From Paraconiothyrium sp. Pb-2020 (lineage: Eukaryota > Ascomycota > Dothideomycetes > Pleosporales > Didymosphaeriaceae), in assembly GCA_022419385.1 (NCBI GenBank), contig JAJUBI010000002.1:930001-994000 (forward strand): 64,000 nt of DNA, read 5' to 3'. Made by a program: the position numbers and the translations under genes. Below, piece after piece: positions 33,101 to 45,162 of the stretch (positions within the stretch are counted from its first letter, which is position 1; every line of letters starts with the position of its first letter). A model generated the notes under the pieces. The model had not been told where the DNA came from. It was given only the letters and a program-made list of their open reading frames with translations, and did not search any database.

Positions 33101-35211
33101 ACGTCCTTCCAGAGTGTAGGCTCGTCCGTCGTGATCTGGGACCTGGTGACATCACAGTCCCTACGAATTGCAGCGTAAGCGCCAAAAGCAGATGCTCGCA
33201 CAGCCGTAACCCGCGTCAAGCCCGGCACTCGCTGGAACTTATAGTCTTTGGCCTTCTGCTCAGCCGCACTAGTGGCAGTCGTGTTCTTAATAGTTGCTCG
33301 CTTCGTACGTCTCCAGACGCTTCCAGCTTCGGTAGTCAAGATGATCGAACCGTCCTGATCCACATCTACATCTCGAGCAGCCATGTGGCCTTGCTTTGCC
33401 GACCAAACGCGGTTCGGCTGCGACAGAGCATCGCGTATTTGCTTTGGATTAGTTGTAGACGTGTTGGCATCTTGGCCGCCTTCGGAGCGGCGGCTTACTG
33501 CAACTGTGAACACCTCGCCGGAACTTGATAGGGCACATATTGTATCTCCACCAGACGTTATCTTTTTGACTTTGTTTGGCGTGGTATCGTACTTTGTGGT
33601 GAGCCAACTTTCTTTCAAGAAACTGTTGGTGAAACCATCCAGAGGGAAGTTCAATCGTGCGTATCCATAATTGGCGAATACCCACACTTCGCGATTCTCT
33701 AAAAGGCATATCGTAGCACCGTCTATGGCTGATGCGGAGCTGATTGGCGAAGAAAACAAAGATGCGGCGATCTTGCGTGGTACGATTTGCATCTCCAATG
33801 ATCGCGCATCGGAGTCGACTATTCCTAGTTGACCCTCATTCTTGCCGAAGGTGTACAAAGATGTAGACGTATGTGCAACCGAATGAATTCGGGAGGCTCC
33901 GATACCTGTAATTGCGTCCCGTTTCAGAGGACCGAATATCTGCCTAGGTATTGTTGAAATTGGGTCGTCGTCTTTGACAGTGGGCTTGGGCAGAGAATAT
34001 CCTAGTTGGCCATATGAGTTATTACCCCACGAATAGATTTCTCCCTCGTCGGTAATTGCTAAAGTATGATTCTGTCCCAGAGCCACTGCCGCGATCTTCT
34101 TTTTGCCCAAGCCACCACTTTCAATGCAGGTAAACTGATATCGTGTAGTTTCTGATCCTGTGCCTAGTCGGCCACCAGGACCATGTCCACACACATAGAG
34201 ATTCGATACAGGATCAGTCGTGAGGACTGCCGTATGAAGCTTTGACATCTGTACATCTTGAATGACAAGTGGTGTATTGCGAATATGCGTTGGGAGGTCA
34301 GTGACTGCCAAGGGCTGAAGCAGGCCGGAATCTTGAAGACCCATGTTCATTGCAGCGAGTTTCTGAGCCTCAACTTCCCGATGTTCCCGATAGAATCTCT
34401 GCAGCAAATGATCAGGACGTCGAAGGACGACACGTTCAGGAAACTGACGATCATCTTGGTCGCCAAATCCTAAGGTCACATTCTTGTTGCTGCCGAAGGT
34501 ATACACCTCGTCGCCATTGAGAAGGACCGGTGGTGCGATAACGCGTTTTCGCGAATCATCGACCCTATCACCACTGTCGCCTTGCGCAAACTCGTCATCG
34601 GAATCGTCATCGGGGGTTGATCCCATGTCTGGCCTCAGAGTGCGATCTTTGATAGTGAGGGAGAACAAATCCAATGGTCCGTACCCTTCTTTATCCTTGA
34701 TCTTGACAAGTCCTCGAGCATGTTGATTGAACCCCGTAGACCCGTAGCCTAGGATGTCTTGAGTATCGCAATTGAGAATCAGGCGTGCAATCGCAATATT
34801 TCCGAAGTAGAAAGCTCGATGCAGTGATGTCCAACCGTTCTCTGCATCCTGAATGTACAAGTCGACCAGCGGGTGCTCAAGCAGAGCCTGTGCAAAACCA
34901 ATGGCATTCTCGGTGGTAGCGGACGCAGCGTGATGTAGTATCGTCATGCCCATGCCATCGCGACTATTGATATCCGAACGGGTCAACGTCAAACCAGCGC
35001 CACCGGTTATCTTCCTTCCTTTGGCGCCCAGAAGCGGGGAGGCTCCGTAGCTCGCAGGACTGCTGTTCAACCCGGCACCATAAGCTCCACCCTGTCGGCC
35101 AGCAGGACCTTTTGGTGCTCCCGTACGTGAAGTATGGGCGGCAGATTCCAAGACATGTCGAAAGCTATCGACATCATCTTCAAAATAATGCTTCCAGAGA
35201 TATCCACTCAT
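30199..35211 (-). CDS. Ankyrin-RCC1-BTB protein, IBTK / S. pombe Btb3 family
   Basis: 1,638 aa from three exons: 35211-32091, 32043-31926, 31876-30199; introns of 47 nt (GTAAGA...CCACAG) and 49 nt (GTCAGT...CTTCAG). Order: ankyrin repeats at about residues 85-170 (GMTILHHAAS, GWTSLHRAFYFGN), RCC1-like repeats at about 230-600 (VYTFGSNKN, LYVCGHGPGGRLGTG, IYSWGNNSYGQLGYS, LYTFGKNEGQLG), two BTB domains at about 770-1000 (DVRIPVHEFIVSSRSRVFRD; MTLHSDILCQRCPFFEGLF) and a long disordered, basic C-terminal half (KSRGRGGQRGGRGGGRGG near the end). Human IBTK has the same ankyrin-RCC1-BTB-BTB order and is a substrate receptor for CUL3 ubiquitin ligase, so a Cul3 adaptor role is likely by family (inference). 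The Arg/Gly-rich tail may bind RNA. Divergent from ATG13. Confidence 0.9.
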
Positions 35212-38200
35212 GTGCCAAAGAGAACCAGGAGCGATCCTTTTGCTTCGACAAGTAGCCCCTCGCTATGATCTCTGGGATCAAAGCTTGTTTAAAGGTGCTG
35301 GTCGCGAAGCTGGGGAAAGACTCCAGAAAACACCGGACGCGACAACGACCGATGGTGTAGTATACGTTTATATGCTCTGCTGCGTATGAAGAGGCAAGGT
35401 CGTGTACGGTAGGAAGCGCGTTGGGAGGCTGTCGTAAAGTGGCGGCGATATTTGGCGCAGTGTGGCAATCCGTGAGTGCGCGATGGATTGGAAGCTTCGG
35501 GTAGGTACTTCGACTACGCGCGGTTCACAGCGGTGGAATCTAGGCGAAGAAAACCTCGGAGGCGACTTCGGGGTTACAGTCGGTGTGCGCGGTGTTTGTC
35601 GCGAGGGATATGGTCGGCGGACGAACGGTCGTTGAGTCTATGATGACGAAACCGGGATGGGACAGATAGCGAGCACAGGCGAAATTCGCGTACCACAGCT
35701 AAGCTTTGTGAGTCAGAATGAATCGCAGATGACTCCTACAGGTCCAGAGACGCGCGGGCGAGGGGTAATAAGTATGTATACGACAGTCACAACGTTCGGA
35801 AGATCGAGGGCTACATTCCGGCGAATGTGCGAGTGGGATGGATTGGCGACTTGTCCCGCGCCAACCAATCAGGGATGCTGCAGCCCACCACGAGCTGCAT
35901 CTTCTGGAGTGAGTGCAACTTCAACACTCTGGAGCTACTATGGACCAAAGTTCAAGGTCAACTGGCGCGAGGGGCAGTCTCATGTGAGAGTATTGCGAGA
36001 AGACGTCGTTCCGGGGGGTTGCCGAGTATATAAAGATGCGCACGTTCGTCTCCACAGGCATGGATTAGCGGTGAAGAAAACATGCGGAACACGTCTGTAT
36101 GCAGCTTGGCGGCTAGGCGTGTTGGAGTTCGATAGATCTTCCAATTAATGTATCTATAACAATCTGTCCGTCTATCTCCATGTGGATGGCAGACATCGAA
36201 TCCCGAGCGTTCATGTGTTGTGTTGTCAAGCAAGCCAACTTTCGATGGTCAACATTCGCGCTGAGCTAAGATTTTGAAGGCATCTGGATACCTGATGTAG
36301 CGGATTGTATACCACTGCTTGCGCGAAATATTGATACGCAGGCCCCGGTGACCTTGTCTACGTAGAATTGATGTGCTGGCCATATTTGTACTTGCCGCCA
36401 GTACTAGTCTGTTTCGTAGCGCCCAGTAGCAAGACGATGAACTGATCAGACATTGGGCGGCCAGGATCAAAGATTATAGCAGATGCGGAGCATTGAATTG
36501 CACGTCATGGCCTTCTGTGAGCTCTTTGCTCAGAGTCGAAACTGTCTGTAGCTTAGAAATACTAGGCCGAGATCGCGAGTTATTAAAGAGGCAGGCAGAA
36601 AGGCTTTGAACGACCTATGACCAGACCAAGGTGAATCGGCTAGTCGAGGTCCGGACTGCAGGCTACTGCGGAGACAAGAACGATGCCCAACCGGAAGATC
36701 TGAGCCCTTTTACAGAATCGTGTTCTTGCCGTTCGGGGAGTCGAGTTCAAGGCAGCAGAATCAAGACTCGTTGAGTTTATGCTCGTCTACCAAAGGAGAG
36801 GTAAACTTTAGGCTTCCATCACAGCAGCCCAACAGCAGCCCTGGAGAAGGTCAGCAACACTTGGCGGATACTCCCGGTGTCCTGCATGCTGCTAAGCTTT
36901 TGGAGAAGGTCCGCAGAAAGTGGCGAAGACATGTCCAATCGTGCGGTCCAGATGTTCCACTGTGACACGAGTAGGCAGCATTGGGTGCGATATCGCTATG
37001 CTGCGGTGCCTGAGGCAGACAGATGTATTGGAAAGGATTTTGCAATGCCCACAAAGACATTCACGATTGGCCATAGTGCGATGTCAATTGTCTTATCCAG
37101 AAACCCAGATGATGGTGAAAGATGATGCAATCCCGGCGACCATGAGACCATGACCTTGCTCGCCAGCAAAGGCGCCTTTATGCTGTGCAGGGATTGGCGC
37201 GCGGAAACGGCGCTGCTGGCAGAGCCGCCAACGACGTCCAGCAGACCGTTTTCACCGGCCGTTGCGGTGCACCAATGGGTCAGGGTCGGCCGCGAGGAAC
37301 CGGTCAGCGCTCCAGCCATTCACCGCACGCACCCGGGCAAGCGAGCAGGCTGGGAGATGGCTTGCGACAGCGCGAAGACGGACTGTGTGCGCAGGCGAGC
37401 AGAAGCAGCAGGCGGTCGAGGTGCGGGTTTGGGGCGGGCGTCGGCTGTCTTGCTCCCCCATATCCTGGTCGCATTAGCTCGGATGCTCGGATCACCCAGC
37501 GGCTGCTCTCCCTCGCACCTCCAGCTACAAGGCGAGCTCTCGATCCTCGTCACCGGCGGTTGACAAGTCAGGACGAAACGCCCTACACCTTGCTGCAGGT
37601 CTGCTCCCGAAAGCCTGCCTCTGCATCGCCGTTCGCATCTCCTCTGCGCGGCACCTCCTCCTGCGTCCCTTTGCCAGCTTCGGCGCGAGCTTAGACAAGG
37701 GCATATTGCTATCAGTGCTCCCTCCGTCATACGCGCATGTCACGAGCCCCAACGGCCTGACTCCCACATCGCCATCCTCACCATCTTTGCCGGCCCAGTG
37801 CCATCGCACTCTCCTCCAAGCTGCTCCCTCTGCGGCCTCCTACATCGTTTGCATACCTTGCTGCCCTGCAACCGCTCTCCAGCCCCGCTAGTAGGGTGCT
37901 CAACCTTATCGCCGCGCCAGGCACCGCACGCATATACCTAGACGCCGAACCTTGTAGAACAGCGCACATCATGGCTGTTGCCTGAGCTCTCCCCGGCCGA
38001 TAGTTCCAAACCGACCGCGTGAACCAGTCTGCTGAAAGATACCTGCGACTGACTGTACCTGTCCGACTGCATAGCCGCACGCTGCCTGCCACGCTCGTGA
38101 TGGCTCCCATCAGTATTCGCTTGTACACAATCCGACGATAATTCCCCGCGCTGCATCTTAGCCCATACCTCCTCCCGCCCTTCCACGCCCTGGTCCTTTA

Positions 38201-38215
38201 GAGGCCTCCCTCACC
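35212..38215. other. Long intergenic region, 3.0 kb
   Basis: Largest gene-free stretch, between the divergent starts of the IBTK-like gene and ATG13. The half nearer ATG13 (about 37140-38215) is GC-rich with long open frames on both strands that overlap and mirror each other, typical of base composition rather than genes. No domain, signal peptide or splice chain is evident. It may hold long leaders, upstream regulatory sites or a noncoding transcript. Nothing specific can be supported. Confidence 0.45.
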
Positions 38216-41076
38216 ATGTACCAGCACCCACGCCCTTCGCCGCGGACCGCCTCGGCGGCGAACAACCTCCAGACCAACCCCACACGAACCAACAACCAGC
38301 GGGACTCCATGTCCGAACGCTCATCACCATATTCAGACTATGCCCCCTATAGCGATCGAGGAACCGACGACAGCGGCGAGATGGTCGGTCGCGCCGATCA
38401 AGTGTCGGAGGCCGATCAGAGACACAACCAGAAGGTGAACCAGGTTATACAGGTATGACCCGTTACACAAGGCCGTGAAGCTTAGTGTTGACCCATGTCT
38501 AGAACTTCTTTACCAAAGCAGCCCTCACCATCATTTCATCACGAACAATACTGCCCCAGAGCTTCAATAAAGATGGGAACCTCAGACAAAATAAATGGGT
38601 ACGTAATGGCAGCCTTGCGTATACAAGACCCACTCTAACATGATTGTAGTTCAATGTCGTTCTCGACGAGTCCGATCGGCTCACCCCACATCTCCAAGAG
38701 TGGAAAACGATGGATGCAGTGGCCGGTCAACACCCGTCGCTTTGCATCGAGATATACTTGGACACCCAGAGCCTGGGCCACAAGCAGTCCCTTGTCATCC
38801 ACGACGAGCAGGGTAAGAGATGGGATGTTGCTGAGGCAATGAACGTGCCTACTGAGCCGTCCAGGCCTCCAAGCCGGGTGGGCAAATCCACACAGCTCAT
38901 ACTGGAACGCTGGAAGGTCCACATTGGTGATAAGCACGCAGTGCACCCTTCCGACTTGAACGATCCATTGCCGAACGTGTACAAGAAAGCCGTCGTCTTG
39001 TTCCGGTCCCTCTACGCCTATCTCCGCTTCATCCCTGCCTTCAAATACTACAAAAGTATCGCCAAACAGCCAGCTAATCATCCATCACTGAAATTAAATT
39101 TTCGCATAACGAACGGCGACTTCAAAAGTCCGCGTCAGGATACCCTAAGTGTTCCACTGTACCCATCGACGGAAAGCGTTACCGAAACGCAAGTGTTCGC
39201 GCCGTCAAACTCCCCCGTCGGACCCTTGTGTATCTCTGTCGAATACCGCACGAACTGCGAATTTAGTGTCGAAGATTCGGAATCGTTGCTAAGCTCACAT
39301 TTCCTAGGTCTGGACAATACGTATCTCGAGCGATCGGAGCAGGAAGTCCAACCCATACCAGGCTCTCTACCCGTCAATAAGCTACACCCCCAGGACACTC
39401 CAGACGTGGGACAGGCATATGGTAGCATGTCGACATTCCATCAGGTCGGCCCTCCGACCGGTACGAGCCCCATGTCGGCTTTACGTGCTGTCCGAGACAT
39501 GCCTTCGTCGTCGCCGACCGAATCACCGCCCTCAAAATTGCCTCCCAATCACCGCATGGCGCAAGGGTCGAGGTCGTCTCTTCGCTCTACCGAGGCGCCA
39601 TCTTACCAGAGACGCACGTCTGTGTCATTCCAACCTTTCAAGGCTGGTTCACTGTCATCTTCGCCCGCTCCTGCTTCGTATATACCTCCGTCGCCAGGAA
39701 GCTCCGCTGGCAGCAGACCAAGCAGTTCCCTGGCTCGAGCAACTGCTCCGAATCCGAATCCTTTGACTCAGCCTCGCAACCGCACCTCGTTGACTGCTCT
39801 TCCCCAAACTGCGCTCAGGCAACCATCACTATCGAATGAGACCGCGATTGCATCGTCGGCATCCAGCTCGCCCAAACCGGCGCCAATTGCACGCTACAGT
39901 AGCAGCTTCGGCCATCGCAGGAGCCGTTTTTCTTCTGGAGGTGGCAGTAAAGTTGAGGACGATAATCTCAGCAGCGGGAGGGGAAGTGTGGCTTCATCAC
40001 AACAGCGCGGCTCTGGTGATTTGAACGAGGGCGAGGGAGCTAGCTCAGGATCTGTTAAAACGGACGACGAGAATATCTCCGACTTCTTAAAGCTTCTAGA
40101 GCAAAAGAAGGACCTCAAAAGCTTCAGCAAACCTGATACTGCTTCGCGAGATGCGTCCATGCGCAAAACCACTGCCCAACTCTCGAAATATCAGCGGATG
40201 CGCGAGCCATACAATACCCTGTCGGACTCTGTCTCGTCGTCCATGATGCTGCACCGATCTTCTTCGTCCTCTAGCCGTCAACTCTCCAGCGTACCCCCTA
40301 TGGTTGCAGGCACATCCTTTTCTACTGCGTCATCCCCAGGAAAGCCTATCTCACCGCACACGCCTCACACCCCTGCAATTCCTTCCCGATTAAGCGCAAA
40401 CAGCATCATTGAGTACGAGCCACGCCGGAGCCGTAGTCGACCTGGACACACGTCGCGCGGTCAAGATGTCGCCGATGTGCAAGAGCGGAGTGAAAGCGAC
40501 GAAGGGACAAACGCTATAGACATTCCCACTTCGCCCCGACCTTGGAACCACCCTCGCAGATCTAGCTCTGCTGCACAACAGCAGCGTGCTATGGAGGACG
40601 AACCTGACTTTTTCGGCCTGCGATCAGCCAGTGTCCCAGTCGACGAATCCGATCGCGAACGAGAATTAGACCGCGCGCTTGCACCCGATCTTACACCGAG
40701 CGAGCTCTTCGCACAGACAGAGCTTCTGGCGAGCGAAAGTCAGGACCCGCCCGCCGCAGGTGCGCAGGGCGAGCTACCACGCCCCGTGTCAACATCCGGC
40801 GTGCCTGCAAAGCGTGGCTCCTTCTCTGGAGGTAGTAGAAGTCGTGGCGGTTATGCATCTCACCTGTCTTCGACCAGTCTGACCACAGGAGGGACGAGCT
40901 CCACCGAACGACAAAGTCGATACAATTTCGCCAGCCGCAACATCTCCCTCGACGATGATGAGCCGTTGCTGTTCCAAATGAGCGAGATTGGTGCTGGCTC
41001 TAGGCGGAGTCTTGAAGAAGCAAGAGGAGGGTCAAGTGGTAGCGGAGGCAGGCGCGGCTCGCCTTGGCTCCGTTGA
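38216..41076 (+). CDS. ATG13: Autophagy-related protein 13
   Basis: 919 aa from three exons: 38216-38452, 38503-38598, 38650-41076; introns of 50 and 51 nt (GTATGA, GTACGT). Atg13 is the regulatory subunit of the Atg1 kinase complex that starts autophagosome formation at the pre-autophagosomal site. After a disordered N-terminal 75 residues, the HORMA domain runs from NQVIQNFFTKAALTIISSRT through FNVVLDESDRL, CIEIYLDTQSLGH, RWKVHIGD-like ERWKVHIGD, KKAVVLFRSLYAYLRFIPAF and ISVEYRTNCEF. The remaining 600 residues are Ser/Pro-rich and disordered, as is normal for Atg13, with many SP/TP sites; in yeast this tail is phosphorylated by TORC1 and binds Atg1 and Atg17. DDENISDFLKLLEQKKDLKSF is a plausible Atg1/Atg17-binding helix. 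The frame is intact. Confidence 0.95.
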
Positions 41077-42074
41077 TCCTGTCCGATCCTAAAGAAAAGT
41101 AACTTCACATCATATTCACCGTGTCGTATTATCCAGCACTTGCCGTTACGCGGAGTGGGGGCTTTCTTTCCCACCTACCTTCTACTCTATTGTTTATTGT
41201 TCATTTTTCGCTGCGCTGAGCCTTGCTCTTTCCGTTCTATACACACTCTATCGCGAGCGAGCGATTTGTGCGGATGTCTTTGCTGCATCTGTTTGCCATC
41301 TTTTCAAATTGCGTATCTGGTGTTTTCGAATGGCGCTGGTTTGGATGCCGGCGTTTTGCGCTTTGCGAAGCTGGGAACACCTTTTACCTGGATGGGATAC
41401 CCAGGTATTCGTGTATACTGTGAGAGAGCTGTCTATAGACTCATAGCTGGTTTGGGTCTGGGATACGGAGTGGGTTTGACATCGAGCTTGCCTTGCTGCT
41501 CGTGGCGACGGCAGGTGCTGGGTAGCTGAGAAGAGATGAATATAGCTCATTTAACTTTGAATTCGGAGAATGCAAATATGATTGCGGTCAGAATAGAGAG
41601 TATTCGTAAAGGATTCGCATTGTTGGAAAATGTCTGCACCGTTCCTGCTCTCAGCCGATATTGCATCCGCCCGTTGACGTCACCAGAATACTTTCTTGCT
41701 TCCTGAGCAGTGCCCCACGCAACTGAACAGATTTTGGCACAAACTGCTTGTTGGTCTTCTTAATTCATTTGACAACAGCACAAGACCGACGGTCGACACT
41801 CGGAGCTCTGCGCACCGACGAGGGTGACCCCCTCCGAGCCTATGATAGCAGCCGCGACCCACTCGGCACACCTTCCTTCTTGTTCATACGGCAGACCTTC
41901 CTCTCACAGCACACGCGTTACGTGTAGTGGGGGCGGGGTCAACCTCCGAGCAGTAGCTGTTGCTATAAGAACTTGCAACAAATCTCACGAAGAAATGGCT
42001 TTTCGGTTCTTCTCTCAAGCTTTTCGGAAGAATTTACCTCTTCAAGACTGCAGTTACAATCGAAGACCTCCACA
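41077..42074. promoter_or_regulatory. Intergenic region with upstream ORF before the SDR
   Basis: About 1 kb between the ATG13 stop and the SDR start on the same strand. An ATG at 41995 opens a 65-codon frame (MAFRFFSQAFRKNLPLQDC...) that runs to 42189, past the SDR ATG at 42075 in another frame, so it is an overlapping upstream ORF if it lies in the transcript. The rest shows no gene. Confidence 0.45.
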
Positions 42075-43078
42075 ATGCCAAACAATCCCGAAAGCAGAGA
42101 TTCGCTCACCAACAGGCAGCTGCCAGAGATGCAGCTGTCGACCGCAGACAACCCTCTTACAGCTCCTAGATTACCACCAGATGGTTTGACCACAGCACAG
42201 AGAGCACAGCATAGGTTTTCGGTCAAAGGGAATGCCATCAGTATGTGTTCCATTATATTCATCGCAAATCACACCCTCGATCTCTATCTCTATCCTCTCT
42301 TTCGAAAACGCAGGAGAACCAGGGCTAAAGCACCAAAACAGTTACTGGCGGCGCCGGTACCCTCGCCCTCGAAGCCGCCACTGCCCTCCTCGAACACGGT
42401 ATCTCCGGCCTCGCATTATGGGACCTTAACCCCGACCAAGCCCTCCCTGCCGTCACCGCCCTCCACAAGAAATTCCCTTCCGTCAAGATAATTACGGAAG
42501 CCGTCGACGTGCGCGACGATGCGCAAATCGCCTCCGCCCTTGCAGACACCGTAAAGCTGCTCGGAAGAGTAGATATTCTGTGCTGCTTTGCCGGCGTGGT
42601 CGGCTGCACGCACGCCATTGATATGAGCGCAGCTGAGTGGCGGCGCACGCACGATATAAACCTCACAGGGAGTTTTCTTTGTGCGCAGGCTTTTGCGAGA
42701 CAAGTCAGGGAGCAAGGGACGGGTGGGAGTGTAGTCTTCACCGCCTCTATTTCTGCGCACCACACGAACTATCCACAGCCGCAAGCCGCATATAACTCCT
42801 CGAAGACGGCGATACTGAGCCTAACGAAGAGCCTGGCGGCGGAGTGGAGTGGGTTGGGTATCAGGGTCAATTCCTTAAGTCCAGGATACATGGACACGAT
42901 ATTGAATGAGGGCGATGGGTTGAAGAGGGCAAGGGATAGCTGGAACAGTAGGAACCCGTTTGGGAGGATGGGACATCCGTGGGAATTGACGGGTCCCTTG
43001 GTTATGTTGGTTAGTGAGGCGGGGAGGTATGTTAATGGTACGGATATTATTGTAGACGGTGGGGCGATGGTTTTCTAG
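42075..43078 (+). CDS. Classical short-chain dehydrogenase/reductase
   Basis: 300 aa from two exons, 42075-42240 and 42342-43078, with a 101-nt intron (GTATGT, AAACAG) falling just before the coenzyme motif, giving NAIITGGAGTLAL. The usual TGxxxGxG is here TGGAGTLA, with Ala for the last Gly, which may loosen cofactor binding. CFAGVVG replaces the common NNAG. Catalytic residues are a Ser in FTASIS and YNSSK (Tyr, Lys). RVNSLSPGYMDT and VNGTDIIVDGGAMVF are normal C-terminal motifs. Polyol-type SDRs (arabinitol, mannitol or xylulose reductases) have this layout, but the substrate is a guess. The first 50 residues (MPNNPESRDSLTNRQ...) are an extra, polar leader. The frame is intact. Confidence 0.88.
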
Positions 43079-43451
43079 GGGATGTTTCATGGGAACAAAG
43101 ATACTGCTCATGGGCTGAGCCAGGAAGTGGCTTCGCTTTCAGTGGTATACGGACTGCTCGAATAGTAGTCAGAAGATACAGGGGGCAGAGAGCGAATCCG
43201 TAGAATCTCTACGAAATGTGCACACATCAAATCACGACTATGGAAGATATGAATGGCGAGAGTTCATCGAGCTGCAGTATGGCAGTCTGCGAACACGCTA
43301 CGAGAAACAATGGCATCTGGAACGGAGAGTGGAGCCAACCAATGTTTACACTCCCAACACCGCTCCCAACGCCCACACAGCTATCGTTGTCCTCATTTAA
43401 ATTATTGCGGCTCATTTTGTCTCTCCGAGTTTGTCTCATACGTACGGAAGT
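43079..43451. other. Intergenic region
   Basis: About 370 nt between the SDR stop and the ATG of the next plus-strand gene. No gene is seen in it. Confidence 0.4.
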
Positions 43452-43967
43452 ATGCCAGAGATGCCCGGGATGGATACACGTGCGTGTAAGCGCAAAGCTG
43501 AGGAGGCCGGCATCAATGATCCGCGGATAAGATCTGCGAACGCTGTGAGCAGCCTGTCTGACAACAACAAGTCCGTCTCGCGTAGGGAGTATGAGCTGAT
43601 GAAGCAGACTCCGATGCAAAGGGTGGCGGATCTGGATGCGAAGATGAATTTTCACCAAGAAGAGCTTAATTGGAAAGATGCCATCTTGCGTCATAAGAAC
43701 GAGCAGTTGGACGGCAAAGACCAGAGGATACACATCCTAGAAAACAACTTGAATAATGAGAGAGCAAGAAAAGAAAAGCTTAAAGAGGAGATAAGACAGC
43801 AGCAAAAGGACATCAAGGAGCAAGACGAAAAGCTGAAGCGGAGGGACCAGACAATCGTCCATCAAAGGAGAATGATCGATACCTATACGGACCAGAACGA
43901 CTCACTACGAGAGCAAAACTCCGAGATAAGGAATGACCTCCAAAAGTTGGCCTCGCGCTGGGCGTGA
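43452..43967 (+). CDS. Small coiled-coil protein, unknown
   Basis: 171 aa, single exon, first ATG at 43452 (MPEMPGMDTRACKRKAEEAG). Residues 1-45 are basic and Ser-rich; residues 55-168 form one nearly continuous coiled coil rich in Glu, Lys, Gln and Arg (HQEELNWKDAILRHKNEQLD, KLKEEIRQQQKDIKEQDEKL). There is no signal peptide, TM segment or enzyme motif. It resembles the coil segments of the genes at 4984-8618 only in composition and lacks their N-terminal domain. It may be a structural or partner protein. Whether it is expressed is open. Confidence 0.55.
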   Translation: MPEMPGMDTRACKRKAEEAGINDPRIRSANAVSSLSDNNKSVSRREYELMKQTPMQRVADLDAKMNFHQEELNWKDAILRHKNEQLDGKDQRIHILENNLNNERARKEKLKEEIRQQQKDIKEQDEKLKRRDQTIVHQRRMIDTYTDQNDSLREQNSEIRNDLQKLASRWA

Positions 43968-44454
43968 CCGAACATGTTAGGTGTTCTCGTGAAGACGACT
44001 CTATGAAGGCAACGATAGCTCGGTCGACAGTTACTGGCAATTTCACAATAACGGAAAAGCATTCTCTAGCAGTGTTTCGCGACACATCCATCTTTAAATC
44101 GGGTCTCGTTCACATCACATCATGGTCTCAATACCTCATAACCTCTGCAAAAGCTGTCTTTTAGTGTCAGTTCGCCCCTTCAGTAATCCCGCCTCCGTCT
44201 ACCCAGAAATCGTGACCAAAGTTATCTCATTGCATCATAATGATACCTCAAGATGACATCCACAAGAGAAAGCATGGTCTAGAATTGATCAAGGCAGCCA
44301 AGGATGATTGGAGATTACACATGTCGAAGCTTGCGTTGGTGGACCTAGATGCGGGGATGCGCGTTCAGTTTCCTTCATGTGCCTCATCAGCTGCCCACCA
44401 GTCAATCACTCCACTCACAGCTGGATGCCCTCTGTTTCAACAGAGTTCCTCAAT
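43968..44454. other. Intergenic or 5' leader region
   Basis: About 490 nt. An ATG at 44240 opens an 80-codon frame (MIPQDDIHKRKHGLELIKAA...) that overlaps the next gene's start out of frame. It could be an upstream ORF or a first exon joined by an intron I cannot place. Confidence 0.4.
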
Positions 44455-45162
44455 ATGGACGCGAACTCAGCTCCTCATATGAACAGGCCCAGCCGATCTT
44501 TACCCTCTACCCACGGACTCCCACATACCTTACCCCAGATTGTACCAAGACCTGAAGCATGCACACACTGTCGCACCTTCTACCTCGAATATCATCGCCG
44601 TCACCCAAATGGCACGCGTCTTCCTCTCGACGCCTTAGACACGCTGTCCTCCAACAGCATACGCACCTCAGCACAAGCATACTTCGATGCAGCTCGAGCC
44701 GCGAGCCTCCGTGCTCTCCAAACATCTTCATTGGACCAGCAAGCGGCAGAAACCCATCGGCAGCGCGCCTGGAAAGATGAGGGGAACGCACAGCTTCTGA
44801 ACGCGTTGGCTGATACCATGGACAGCTTGAAAGCTAGACACCATCAACTAGAGCAGCAAGAACAACAAAATATCAGGATCAGAGTGCAGCAATCTGAGCT
44901 CAAACAGCAGAACGCTGAAGTGCAGCAGAGGAATGCGGAGCTTGAGCGGCAGGTGGTGGCGTTGAAGGAGCGGGTTCAGAATGTGGAGACTCAAAGGAAC
45001 CGGATTACCGAGAGGGCCAAGAAGAAGTACCGAGAAATGCAACATACGCTCGATGAGAAGAGGACGGATCTGGAGAACATGGAACGGGCGTGGGTAGCGT
45101 ACATGACGACAATGCTGGGGACGACACTTATCCCAGGGGTGCATTCGTCTCCAGTCCTCTAG
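44455..45162 (+). CDS. Coiled-coil protein with CxxC motif, unknown
   Basis: 235 aa from the ATG at 44455 (MDANSAPHMNRPSRS); in-frame ATGs upstream make the start uncertain. A short segment EACTHCRTFYLEYHRRHP (about residues 35-52) contains one CxxC pair, too few for a complete zinc finger unless His residues contribute. Residues about 115-215 form a strong coiled coil (LEQQEQQNIRIRVQQSELKQ, NAELERQVVALKERVQ). The C terminus is hydrophobic-neutral. It follows another coiled-coil gene on the same strand. No family is recognised. Confidence 0.55.
   Translation: MDANSAPHMNRPSRSLPSTHGLPHTLPQIVPRPEACTHCRTFYLEYHRRHPNGTRLPLDALDTLSSNSIRTSAQAYFDAARAASLRALQTSSLDQQAAETHRQRAWKDEGNAQLLNALADTMDSLKARHHQLEQQEQQNIRIRVQQSELKQQNAEVQQRNAELERQVVALKERVQNVETQRNRITERAKKKYREMQHTLDEKRTDLENMERAWVAYMTTMLGTTLIPGVHSSPVL

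Noticed and set aside
35450..35520. tggcgcagtg resembling a tRNA A-box
   Set aside because: No B-box follows within the normal distance and no cloverleaf can be drawn.
37140..37730. Long open frames on both strands as genes
   Set aside because: They overlap and mirror each other in GC-rich sequence and carry no domain, start context or splice signals.
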